Shown: positions 8,964 through 16,833 of the stretch, one piece after another | Layout of the letters: the number at the start of each line of letters is the position of its first letter | Position numbering within the stretch: position 1 is the first letter of the stretch | Assembly: GCF_035658495.1 (NCBI RefSeq) | Contig: NZ_CP141945.1 | Coordinates: forward strand, 1,368,001-1,432,000 | DNA from: Novosphingobium sp. RL4 | GTDB taxonomy: Bacteria > Pseudomonadota > Alphaproteobacteria > Sphingomonadales > Sphingomonadaceae | Direction: 5' to 3' | DNA: 64,000 bases | Translations under genes and position numbers: made by a program | Notes under the pieces: model-generated | What the model saw: only the letters and a program-made list of their open reading frames with translations | Told to the model about the DNA's origin: nothing | Databases searched by the model: none

Positions 8964-10244
8964 ATGAATTGTTCAATGGTCCTTGCTGCGATCGTGGTTT
9001 CGGTATGCCTTTTGCCTAACATCGGCTTGGCAGCTGCTCCGCAATCATTTGAGCCCGCTGCTCTGCAGGCAGATCTGCGCTTCGCCATCGACACAATCGA
9101 ACGGCAACATCCGCAACTTGAACGCTCGACGACCCGAGAGCGCCTGGAAGCCGCCGCAGCGTCAATACGCGGGCAGCTGTCTCGTGCCATGACGCAGGGG
9201 GAGGCGTGGGCGGCCATGGCCCAACTTAACCCGCTGCTCGCGGACGGCCACTTGTTCATCGGCTTGCCGAATTGGCGAGAACAGAGCGCAGCGGAAGTAC
9301 GTCGAGGAACCGGATTTTTCCCTTTCGAAGTCGAACTCGACGAGCAGGGCTATCCGGTCATTACGGCAAAACTGGGCGGCGAGATGACGCCGTTCGCCGG
9401 GCGTAGGATCGTGAGAATAAGTGGTCGTGATGCCCAGGACGTAACGTACGCTTTGCTGGCTCGTATGCATGGAGATACGCCGGCATTTCGGGCAGCCTTG
9501 CTATCGCAGCGCTGGTGGCTTGGATTTGCCAAACTCTATGGCACTCCGGCAGTCTATGATCTTCAATTCGCAGGCTCTCCGATGTCGCATCGGGTCTCGG
9601 CGGGGCATGTGCTTCCGGCGATTTTGCAGCAAGAGGCTAATTTTGATCGCCTTTACTCCTGCCGCATCAACGCGGACCACACAGCGTCGCTGAAGGTTGC
9701 CTCATTCGCTTGGAGCGACAAGGCACAGTATTTCAAATTTACGCATGACTGTTTCGCACAGATGAAGGCGGCTTCTACGCAGCGTCTGGTAATCGATGTC
9801 AGCGCCAATGGCGGCGGCGATGACGACATGTGGAAAGAAGGTATCCTCCGCTACATTGCCACCAAACCTTACAAGCAGGGCTCGACCTACGTTAAACGCG
9901 AACGCGATGGCTCACTTTCATCGGGGAGCATCGAGACCGCGACCGTCCCAACCCTTGGCGAAGCGCTGCATTTCAACGGCAAGGTTGAGGTCCTGATCGG
10001 TCCATTGACGTACTCATCCGCCGTGCTGTTCGGAAATGTCGTGCGTGATTATGGCTTCGGCACTCTCAGGGGGGTCGGAAACAGCGCACGAACACAGCAA
10101 TCCGGCGGCGTGCAATCCATAACGCTCCCCAATACAGGATTGGTTCTCTCCTACCCGCGCTTTGTGCTTGAGCCACCCTTGGGGACATCTGCACCAGGGT
10201 TTCTGGAGCCGACGGTCCCCAGTGGTCGCCACACCGCTCCTTAG
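8964..10244 (+). CDS. S41 family peptidase, exported
   Basis: 426 residues. A signal peptide spans about residues 1-24 (hydrophobic core LAAIVVSVCLLPNIGLAA). The C-terminal half is an S41 tail-specific protease domain: a LVIDVSANGGGDDDMW strand-loop and the TYSSAVLFGN segment, which holds the likely catalytic serine. No clear PDZ domain is visible. It probably cleaves peptides in the periplasm; the substrate is unknown. The divergent ArsR-type gene and shared palindrome suggest repression by that regulator. A hairpin 23 bases after the stop may terminate it. Confidence 0.82.
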   Translation: MNCSMVLAAIVVSVCLLPNIGLAAAPQSFEPAALQADLRFAIDTIERQHPQLERSTTRERLEAAAASIRGQLSRAMTQGEAWAAMAQLNPLLADGHLFIGLPNWREQSAAEVRRGTGFFPFEVELDEQGYPVITAKLGGEMTPFAGRRIVRISGRDAQDVTYALLARMHGDTPAFRAALLSQRWWLGFAKLYGTPAVYDLQFAGSPMSHRVSAGHVLPAILQQEANFDRLYSCRINADHTASLKVASFAWSDKAQYFKFTHDCFAQMKAASTQRLVIDVSANGGGDDDMWKEGILRYIATKPYKQGSTYVKRERDGSLSSGSIETATVPTLGEALHFNGKVEVLIGPLTYSSAVLFGNVVRDYGFGTLRGVGNSARTQQSGGVQSITLPNTGLVLSYPRFVLEPPLGTSAPGFLEPTVPSGRHTAP

Positions 10245-10267
10245 GAAAGGACCGGCGCAAGGCAACC

Positions 10268-10301
10268 GCAAACCCGTCGGGAAGGTTCCTTGCGGGTTTG
10301 C
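10268..10301 (+). terminator. hairpin after the S41 peptidase gene
   Basis: GCAAACCCG and CGGGTTTGC pair perfectly with 16 bases between them. AACAAAATC follows instead of a T-run, so termination efficiency is uncertain. Confidence 0.45.
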
Positions 10302-10405
10302 AACAAAATCAGCCGATCTGGATCCGGCCTGTCCCGAACGTCTAGGTCGAGAAAGCGGGCTGGCCGCAACTTGGAACGGAAAGTTGGGTGCGGAATGGCT
10401 GGGAA

Positions 10406-10438
10406 GGGTCGACGGCGGGAAGGCGACAATGGGTCGGA
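10406..10438. repeat. dispersed repeat core, copy B
   Basis: The first 16 bases are identical to 5195-5210. The CAATGGGTCGG that follows also occurs at 13200-13210. It lies in the gap before the esterase gene. Confidence 0.5.
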
Positions 10439-10499
10439 TCCTCGAATTTCATAATGCAGGCATTTATGCTGAGATTGCCAATCTAAAAGGATTATCCTG

Positions 10500-11144
10500 A
10501 TGCTCGACGGCCCCCGCCTCGCTACGCTCTCCGGCACGGCCCCCACCGGACTGGTGGTCCTGCTTCATGGATACGGCTCCAATGGCGAAGATCTGATCTC
10601 GCTGGCGCGCATGATCCAGCCCACCTTGCCCGATGCGGCCTTTGTAGCGCCGAATGCCCCTTCGCAGATCCCTCACATGGCAGCCGCTTACCAGTGGTGG
10701 CCGATCGAGACCTTCTCGGCGGCGGAACATGCGGCCGGCGCGGCGGCTGCGGCGCCGGCTCTCGATGCTTTCCTTACTGCAGAACTCCAAGCGGCCGGGT
10801 TGACCGGCGACCGCCTGCTACTCGTCGGGTTCAGTCAGGGGACGATGATGGCACTCCACGTCGGGTTGCGCCGGAAAGAAACCGTCGCCGGGATCATCGG
10901 GATTTCGGGCATGCTGGTCGCACCGGATTTGCTGGAAGCGGATATCCGCAGCCGCCCTCCGGTCCTGTTGATCCACGGTACGGAAGACGAGGTCGTGCCG
11001 TTCCGTTCCATGGATCTGGCCAGCGCCGCACTCACGGCAGCCGGCGTGCCTGTCGAGATGCACGTCTCGCCAGGGCTGGGCCACAGCGTCGGGCAGGATG
11101 GCCTTGAGGCAGCTGCGGCATTCGCCCGGACCGTGATCGGTTGA
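10500..11144 (+). CDS. carboxylesterase / acyl-protein thioesterase-like alpha/beta hydrolase
   Basis: 214 residues, the usual length of the phospholipase/carboxylesterase family. An N-terminal LLHGYGSNGEDL oxyanion-hole loop, Ser112 in GFSQG, Asp163 in HGTEDEVVP and His195 in GLGHSV form a complete catalytic triad. There is no signal peptide, so it acts in the cytoplasm on a small ester or thioester. AAGGA lies 8 bases before the ATG. The next gene (aldo/keto reductase) is convergent, so this one is monocistronic. Confidence 0.9.
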   Translation: MLDGPRLATLSGTAPTGLVVLLHGYGSNGEDLISLARMIQPTLPDAAFVAPNAPSQIPHMAAAYQWWPIETFSAAEHAAGAAAAAPALDAFLTAELQAAGLTGDRLLLVGFSQGTMMALHVGLRRKETVAGIIGISGMLVAPDLLEADIRSRPPVLLIHGTEDEVVPFRSMDLASAALTAAGVPVEMHVSPGLGHSVGQDGLEAAAAFARTVIG

Positions 11145-11178
11145 ACACCGCGCGTGCACCCTCTGACGGCGGCAGATT

Positions 11179-12048
11179 TCAGGTGCCCGCCACGACGTCC
11201 ATCTCGTCGAGAACATCCTGCGACAACCGCAGGTTCGCGGCCGCCAGATTCTCGGTCAGATGCGCAACGCTCGAGGTGCCGGGGATCAGGAGCAGGTTGG
11301 GCGAACGTGCCAGCAGACAGGCCAGCGCAACCTGCAACGGGCTGGCTTCGAGCCGCGCCGCGATCCGGGAAAGCGCATCCGACTGGATCGGGCTGAACCC
11401 GCCCAGCGGGAAGAACGGGACATAGGCGATCCCCTGGCCGGCCAGGTCTTCCAACAGTGCATCATCAGCACGGTGGACGAGATTGTACTGATTCTGGACG
11501 CAGACCACGGGAGCGATCCTCTGCGCCTCGGCCACTTGCGAAGGTGTGACGTTGCTGAGGCCAAGATGCCGGATCAGGCCTTGCTCCCGCAAATGCGCAA
11601 GCGTGGAGAACTGTACTTCGAGCGATCCTTCGCTCGGTGCGTGGACATCGCCCATCAGCCTCAGGTTGACGACTTCGAGCTGCTCCAGGCCCAGATTGCG
11701 CAGGTTGTCGTGCACCGCCTGCGTCAGTTCGGCGGGGCTTTGCGCCGGCAGCCACGCGGCGTCGTCGCCACGTACGGCGCCCACCTTGGTCACGATGACC
11801 AGATCATCGGTATAGGGATGCAGCGCTTCGCGGATGATCTGGTTGGTGACGTGCGGTCCGTAGAAGTCGCTCGTGTCGATATGGTTGACCCCGGCCTCTA
11901 CTGCGGCGCGCAGGACCGCAATGGCGGCGGCGCGATCGCGCGGCGGGCCGAATACGCCAGGCCCTGCAAGCTGCATGGCGCCATAGCCCATCCGGCTGAC
12001 GGTACGGTCGCCAAGTTCAAAGGTCTTCGCGGGTACAAGATCGGTCAT
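11179..12048 (-). CDS. aldo/keto reductase
   Basis: 289 residues with a full AKR barrel: Asp and Tyr of the active site in NHIDTSDFYGPH, the conserved Lys in DLVIVTKVG, and the C-terminal IPGTSSVAHLTENLAA phosphate-binding region for NADPH. Where many AKRs have a catalytic His, this one reads VNLRLMGD. The ATG at 12048 has AGGAG at 9 bases; an earlier TTG is less likely. It is divergent from the LysR gene at 12146, a common pairing, so that regulator probably controls it. The substrate is an unspecified aldehyde or ketone. Confidence 0.9.
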   Translation of the reverse strand: MTDLVPAKTFELGDRTVSRMGYGAMQLAGPGVFGPPRDRAAAIAVLRAAVEAGVNHIDTSDFYGPHVTNQIIREALHPYTDDLVIVTKVGAVRGDDAAWLPAQSPAELTQAVHDNLRNLGLEQLEVVNLRLMGDVHAPSEGSLEVQFSTLAHLREQGLIRHLGLSNVTPSQVAEAQRIAPVVCVQNQYNLVHRADDALLEDLAGQGIAYVPFFPLGGFSPIQSDALSRIAARLEASPLQVALACLLARSPNLLLIPGTSSVAHLTENLAAANLRLSQDVLDEMDVVAGT

Positions 12049-12109
12049 GCGCAAATCTCCTGAGTTTACGACCTAGGCATATGGACCGCTTGCCAACGAT
12101 CGATAAGCC

Positions 12110-12144
12110 GTGCAGTTAAGCACAGGCTGTGCGAGAATATGCAC
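12110..12144. promoter_or_regulatory. overlapping GTGC-GCAC inverted repeats in a divergent promoter
   Basis: GTGC-N6-GCAC (12110-12123) and GTGC-N8-GCAC (12129-12144) sit side by side just before the LysR start, with GCACAG/CTGTGC pairing between them. LysR regulators usually bind such interrupted dyads. Their assignment as the operator is inference. Confidence 0.4.
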
Positions 12145-12145
12145 A

Positions 12146-13066
12146 ATGGCGACTGAACTTGACGATCTATCGGCTTTCGTGGCCGTGGCCCGCGCAGGCG
12201 GTTTTCGCGAGGCCGCCCGGGTATCGGGCGTTTCCGCATCCGGTCTCAGCGAAGCGCTTCGGCGGCTGGAGGCGCGGCTGGGCGTGCGCCTGCTGCACCG
12301 CACGACGCGCAGCATCTCGACCACCGAAGCGGGCAACCGGCTGTTCGAGCGCCTCTCCCCCGCCCTTAACGAGATCGATGCCGCACTCGACGCCGTCCAT
12401 GCCGAGACCGACCAGCCGGCCGGCACCCTGCGGCTCAACGTCCCGGCGAATGTCGCCAGAACCGTCCTTCCCGGCATCCTGCCGACATTCCTGAAAGCGC
12501 ATCCCCAGATCCGGGTGGAAGTGACCGTGGAAGACAGCTTCGTCGATATTCTCGCCTCCGGGGCCGACGCCGGCATCCGCTACGAGGAACGGCTGGAGCA
12601 GGACATGATCGCGTTACCGATCGGACCACGGTCGCAGCGGATAATCACGGCGGCGGCTCCGGCCTACCTCGATGTCCATGGCCGCCCCGCGCATCCCCGC
12701 GACCTACTTCACCACGCGTGCCTGCGCCTGCGCTTCTCCAGCGGCGCGCTGGCCATCTGGGAATTTGAGCGCGGTGACGAAGTGATCCGTATCGACCCGC
12801 CCGGTCCTCTCCTTATCCAGCCCGGTTCGGCTTGCGACCTGTTGGTCGAGGCCGGAATGGCGGGGCTCGGTGTCGTAAGGCTCTTCGAGGACTGGCTTGC
12901 CCCGGCCATGCAGTCGGGGGCCCTGGAACGGATACTCGACGAATGGGACGAGCCGTTCTCGGGGCCGATGCTGTATTATTCCGGCCGCCGCCAGCTTCCG
13001 CCTCCACTCAGGGCATTCATCGACTTCACCCGGAAGGAGCAAGCTGCGCCGCAAGCGCAAGGTTAA
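12146..13066 (+). CDS. LysR family transcriptional regulator
   Basis: 306 residues. The N-terminal helix-turn-helix reads DDLSAFVAVARAGGFREAAR followed by SASGLSEALRRLEARLGVRLLHRTTR, the classic LysR pattern. The effector domain follows from about residue 88 (GTLRLNVPANVARTVLPGIL) with the two-lobed pattern of the family. The ATG at 12146 gives the standard start; 12 further codons are open upstream. It is divergent from the aldo/keto reductase, its probable target. The inducer is unknown. Confidence 0.92.
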   Translation: MATELDDLSAFVAVARAGGFREAARVSGVSASGLSEALRRLEARLGVRLLHRTTRSISTTEAGNRLFERLSPALNEIDAALDAVHAETDQPAGTLRLNVPANVARTVLPGILPTFLKAHPQIRVEVTVEDSFVDILASGADAGIRYEERLEQDMIALPIGPRSQRIITAAAPAYLDVHGRPAHPRDLLHHACLRLRFSSGALAIWEFERGDEVIRIDPPGPLLIQPGSACDLLVEAGMAGLGVVRLFEDWLAPAMQSGALERILDEWDEPFSGPMLYYSGRRQLPPPLRAFIDFTRKEQAAPQAQG

Positions 13067-13210
13067 CGACTGTCCGCTTGCAGCAGGATTTGCAATCAGG
13101 GCCTTCGCCCGCACTGATCTGAATGTCCTCGACTCGTCGACAACTACCCGAACCGGATAGGCAGCAGCGAAGACTGAAAAATTGGCTGCTGAACGGCCGC
13201 AATGGGTCGG
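13062..13210. repeat. degenerate dispersed element of about 145 bp
   Basis: One end, GTTAACGACTGTCCGCTTG, matches 1998-2017. The other, GGCCGCAATGGGTCGG, matches 1578-1592 with one difference and shares CAATGGGTCGG with copy B. This is the most complete copy seen. No protein is evident in it. Confidence 0.45.
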
Positions 13211-13261
13211 CCTCTCTAGAAGTGTTCTACCTCTGGCCGTCAGGGCCATAGGAGATGTGTC

Positions 13262-13689
13262 ATGGGATTATCAGAGTTTGATCCCGGCGCTCGCGAGCGG
13301 GTATCTTGGAACGCCGGGCGCAAGGTTGGAGCAAAGCGAGCGCTCAAGCCCCGTCAGATATGGGCGATCCGCTTCTTTGATGCGATCTGGTGAAAATCAG
13401 GATCAGCGATATCTTTTGTGATCGGAAAATTCGAACACGGGCCACGGTCGTACAGCAAAGGACCGGCAGACGGGCCCAGTTTGAACTGATGACCGATGCT
13501 CGCGCCAGCCTGCTCAAATGGCTGGAACTGAGAGGCGGGTTGTTGGAGGATTTTGCATTTCCTAGCTGTACCGATCACGCAGCCCACATAAGCACCAGGC
13601 AATATGCTCGCCTTGTTGACGAATGGGTCACGGGGATCGGACTTCCCGGCGAAGATTATGGCACTCACTCTCTGCGCCCATCCAAGACC
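13262..13689 (+). pseudogene. tyrosine recombinase/integrase remnant
   Basis: Two frames together read as a phage-type integrase of a kind I recall from sphingomonads. From 13262 the frame gives EFDPGARERVSWNAGRKVGA and KRALKPRQIWAIRFF, then a stop. From about 13380 the frame shifts and continues DLVKIRISDIFCDRKI, ISTRQYARLVDEWVTGIGL and EDYGTHSLR. By comparison with intact relatives as I remember them, about 25 codons including the first catalytic Arg are missing at the shift. The frame loses homology after the HxxR box, so the catalytic Tyr is absent. It is not functional. Confidence 0.78.
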
Positions 13690-13690
13690 C

Positions 13691-13819
13691 TTGCTCGCGG
13701 ATGCCGGACAGATCGACGAACCTGTCAATCGATCGCAGTAGACGGCCTGCCGGCACGTGCCGTTCCAGGTTCAAGCTGTAAAACAGCGCCTCCTGCGCCA
13801 TCGTCCGCTCACCCATCAT
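13691..13819 (-). mobile_element. IS5/IS1182-type transposase, N-terminal stub
   Basis: From the ATG at 13819 the minus strand encodes MMGERTMAQEALFYSLNLER followed by HVPAGRLLRSIDRFVDLSGI, the conserved start (DUF772 region) of DDE transposases of the IS1182/IS5 group. Homology stops after about 43 residues, exactly where the integrase remnant on the other strand ends. The catalytic core and far end of the element are gone. I could not identify a terminal inverted repeat with confidence. Confidence 0.7.
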
Positions 13820-13969
13820 CAGCCTGTCTCCGTCCTGCTGGAACAGTGAATCAGACCACACAGGCTACTTCAAGCCAGAGTTTTCCAACACCATCTGCCC
13901 ATCCCGGTCATTCACGTGGGCGTCCCTGCATCGTCCCGGGGCAATGTCGGTGCGATGCAGGGATCGCTT

Positions 13970-16027
13970 TCAATACTTGTACTGGAACGACAGGAAGAAG
14001 CTGCGGCCCGGTTCGGGGAAGCCATCGGCCAGCACATAATAATCGTCGAACAGGTTGCGTGCGCCCGCGCCGATGACGATGCCTTCGCGGACCTCGTAGT
14101 TCACGGTCAGGTTGGCCTGCACGTAGCTTCCGGTGCGATAGTATTCGGTTCCGGCCGTGTTCACCGTCCAGCGGTTCGACGCGATATCGGCGTTGGGCAG
14201 GATGTGCAGGCCGCCCAGCGGCGCCCAGTCGGCCCAGACGAAGGCCTTGTGCGTGGGAACGCCGGTCGGCTGGAAGGCCGAGTTGGTCGGGTCGTCGAGG
14301 TCGCGGTGCGTGTAGGTGTAGTTGCCGCCGAGGCTCAGCGTTTCGGTCAGCCTTGCCGTCAGGGCGATCTCGCCGCCGTAGTAGTTGCCGCTGCCGAGGT
14401 TGCGGCTCTGGGTCACGGACTGGCCCTGGTAGAGGAACGGGAAGGCGACGATCACGTCGTTCAGGTGCGAGTAGAACAACGTGGCTTCGGCGTGGAGCGG
14501 GCCGAAATCGCGCGTGCCGCCGATTTCGTAATTGGTGGCGCGTTCGGCCTTGAGGTCCGGGCTGGACACCGCGCCGCCGAAGCGGGAGCTGAACCGCTCG
14601 AAGATAGTGGGGAAGCGCGCGCGTGACGAGACTCCGGCGTGAAGGCTGGTCAGCGGGTCCGGCGTCCAGACGAGCTGCGCCTGTCCGTTCAGCGCCTTAC
14701 CGTTATGCAGGGGATAGGCGATCAGGACATTGCTGGCGTAGTCCTCCGCCCGCGTGAGATTGCGCCAGTCGAAGCTGACGCCGGTGGTCAGCGCCAGGGC
14801 GGGGCTGAAGGCAAGGCGGTTTTCGGCCGCGATGCTGTAGGTCTCCTCGATGCTGGTCTGCCGGGGTTCCGTGGTGCCGGAAGGGAAGGCCTGCTGCCAT
14901 TCGACATGCTTGTCGCGCCGGTAATGGGCCGCGACGCTGAAGCGGTCAGACCCGCTGACGTTCACGTCGATCTGGGCCGAACCGCCCCAGGCAGTGTCCG
15001 CATAGTAGCTGTTGAAGGCGCGGCCTTTGGTCTGGGTGGTCTGCGTCGCATCGTCGAACGCGCGCAGCAGGTTGTCGAAGCCGTTGCGATAGGCGCGCGT
15101 CTTCAGCGTGGCCACATCGCCGAGCGCCGTGGTGGAGAGGAAGTAGATGCTGTCGATGTTCCAGTAGGGCCACGACCAGTTGCGCTGGCTGGACGGGGCA
15201 TCGGAGATGTGCAGCGGCGCGTTCTTGGAGCCTTCCTGCCGGGTATAGCTGAGCGAATATTCGTCGGTGGCGTTGGGGGTGAAGCCCAGCTTGGCGTTGA
15301 CGCGCCAGTCCTCGGTGCGCGAGAAGTCCCGGTGGCCGCCGTTTTCCGCCGAACCTGCGGCAGGTTCGTAGCCGCCGGGAAGATCCCAGTGGTCGGTGAA
15401 GCGCCGGGTGTAGCTGGCCTGCGCGTACCACTTGTCCTGCCGGGTGCCGAGCAGGGCGAAGAGATTGTAGCCTGCGTATTCGCCCTTTCGGCCCAGGTCC
15501 AGGGTTCCGCGCGCCTCTGCTTCGATCGGCTGGACGGGCTTGCGGGTGACGAGGTTGATCGCACCGCCCATCGCCCCGGGGCCGTCCAGCACCGAGGCAT
15601 AGCCCTTGGCCACCTGCACCTGCGCGATATCGCCGGTGAGGAAGCGGCCGTAATCGAGCCGCCCGTCGGCGGGCAGGTAGACGCGGATGCCGTCGATCGA
15701 GAGCGGCACCTGGTAACGGTCGAAACCGCGCACGTTGATCAGGCGTTCATTGCGAGAACCGCCGCTGTTCGAGGAGGAGACGCCGGGCATGAGATTGAAC
15801 GCATCGTCCAGGCTGGCACGCTGGAACAGCCGCATGGCGTCGGCGTCGAGCGTGGAGGAGGAGATCGTCGGCGTGGATTGCGTGGGGGCGGTGACGATGA
15901 TCTGCCCCAGCGTGAAGGCGCTGCCCTGTTCGGTCGTCGCGGCAGTTTCGGCAAGCGCGGGCGCGGCCAGAACCGGCAGCCCGAGCGCGCAGGAAAAAGT
16001 AACCGCAAGTGCTGATGCGGAACGCAT
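13970..16027 (-). CDS. TonB-dependent outer-membrane receptor
   Basis: 685 residues. A signal peptide (RSASALAVTFSCALGLPVLA) is followed by a plug domain (DAFNLMPGVSSS, LINVRGFDRYQVPLSIDGIR, QVQVAKGYASVLDGPGAMGG) and a 22-strand barrel ending in FFLSFQYKY with a C-terminal aromatic. It should move a large or scarce ligand across the outer membrane using TonB energy. I start at 16027 behind GGGGG; the frame is open for another 289 codons upstream, antisense to the next gene. It is divergent from the Pro-rich protein and peroxidase, with a ModE-type box between. The ligand is unknown; molybdate or a carrier-bound metal is my inference. Confidence 0.92.
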   Translation of the reverse strand: MRSASALAVTFSCALGLPVLAAPALAETAATTEQGSAFTLGQIIVTAPTQSTPTISSSTLDADAMRLFQRASLDDAFNLMPGVSSSNSGGSRNERLINVRGFDRYQVPLSIDGIRVYLPADGRLDYGRFLTGDIAQVQVAKGYASVLDGPGAMGGAINLVTRKPVQPIEAEARGTLDLGRKGEYAGYNLFALLGTRQDKWYAQASYTRRFTDHWDLPGGYEPAAGSAENGGHRDFSRTEDWRVNAKLGFTPNATDEYSLSYTRQEGSKNAPLHISDAPSSQRNWSWPYWNIDSIYFLSTTALGDVATLKTRAYRNGFDNLLRAFDDATQTTQTKGRAFNSYYADTAWGGSAQIDVNVSGSDRFSVAAHYRRDKHVEWQQAFPSGTTEPRQTSIEETYSIAAENRLAFSPALALTTGVSFDWRNLTRAEDYASNVLIAYPLHNGKALNGQAQLVWTPDPLTSLHAGVSSRARFPTIFERFSSRFGGAVSSPDLKAERATNYEIGGTRDFGPLHAEATLFYSHLNDVIVAFPFLYQGQSVTQSRNLGSGNYYGGEIALTARLTETLSLGGNYTYTHRDLDDPTNSAFQPTGVPTHKAFVWADWAPLGGLHILPNADIASNRWTVNTAGTEYYRTGSYVQANLTVNYEVREGIVIGAGARNLFDDYYVLADGFPEPGRSFFLSFQYKY

Positions 16028-16074
16028 GAATGAAACCCCCATATTTTTGGCCTGTCGCCATTCCGGCGATTCTC

Positions 16075-16091
16075 TATATCTGGTGGTATAT
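16075..16091. promoter_or_regulatory. ModE-type box in the divergent promoter
   Basis: TATAT-N7-TATAT, extended to CTATAT-N7-TATATAG, fits the published E. coli ModE consensus of TATAT-N7-TAYAT. It lies 47 bases before the receptor start and 63 before the start chosen for the divergent gene. The ModE-like regulator encoded at 17839-18219 is the obvious candidate to bind it. Confidence 0.65.
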
Positions 16092-16138
16092 AGTCGAGGG
16101 CGAACATGAAAGACGATTACAACAATGGGGCATCCACG

Positions 16139-16825
16139 ATGATGGGGCGTGCGCCTCCTTGGGCCGGGCTTGGAACGGCGCTGATACTTGCCGCGCTGTC
16201 GGTTTCCGGAACGGCCTGGGCCCAGGTCATCCCGATGCAGTCGCCGGTTCAGGCCCCTGCCCAAACTCCTGCTCAGGCACCGGCCGAGGCACCGGGCCCG
16301 GCGGCTTCCGGCTCCCCTGGCGGCGAATCTTCGCCTATGGCGGATCGCATGCCCAGTCCGATGGCTTGCCCGTCCGATCCGGTGGAGCTGCCGCCCGAAC
16401 TCGCCGCCTGGAACCAGCGCACGCGGCTGCTGGCGGCGCGTGACACGCGCTCGCTTTCGGGCGCCACGATCGCGATCGGCAAGGGGATCGAGGGCGGTCT
16501 GCGGCCGACCCCGGAGATGCGCTATGCCCAGCGACCGGAAAAGCCGGGCGGTTCGGTCAGTTTCGGCGGCCTTTACACGTTCGATGTCGCGGAGGCGGGC
16601 AGCTATCGCGTCGCGCTCGGTTCGGCGGCCTGGATCGATGTCATCAAGGCCGGGAAAAAGGCGGGAGACGGCACGGCCATGACCTCGACCGCGCATGGTC
16701 ACGGCCCTGATTGCTCGGGAATCCGCAAGATGGTGGACTTCACGCTCGAGCCCGGAACTTACCTGTTGCAGGTCTCGGCCAATGCCGATGACCGGCTTCC
16801 CCTGCTCGTCGCCCGGCTGCCCTGA
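16139..16825 (+). CDS. exported Pro/Ala-rich protein of the receptor-peroxidase locus
   Basis: 228 residues from the chosen ATG. Residues 1-29 form a signal peptide (AGLGTALILAALSVSGTAWA). A linker of PAQ/PAE repeats runs to about residue 65. The rest looks like a single beta-sandwich (VSFGGLYTFDVAEAGSYRVA, then VDFTLEPGTYLLQVSANADD). It holds only two Cys, so it is not an MbnP-type four-Cys partner, and a THGHGPD-like AHGHGPD stretch could bind metal. A start at 16106 is possible but would give an acidic leader. It ends 8 bases before the peroxidase gene. The function is unknown. Confidence 0.7.
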   Translation: MMGRAPPWAGLGTALILAALSVSGTAWAQVIPMQSPVQAPAQTPAQAPAEAPGPAASGSPGGESSPMADRMPSPMACPSDPVELPPELAAWNQRTRLLAARDTRSLSGATIAIGKGIEGGLRPTPEMRYAQRPEKPGGSVSFGGLYTFDVAEAGSYRVALGSAAWIDVIKAGKKAGDGTAMTSTAHGHGPDCSGIRKMVDFTLEPGTYLLQVSANADDRLPLLVARLP

Positions 16826-16833
16826 GCGGGCGG

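Noticed and set aside
13910-13969. Terminal inverted repeat of the IS remnant
   Set aside because: Some short pairings can be made but none convincing without the other end of the element.
16139-16825. SLSGAT in the exported protein as a flavinylation site
   Set aside because: The required Asp three residues before the Ser is Arg here and no apbE lies in that locus, unlike the DUF2271 protein.
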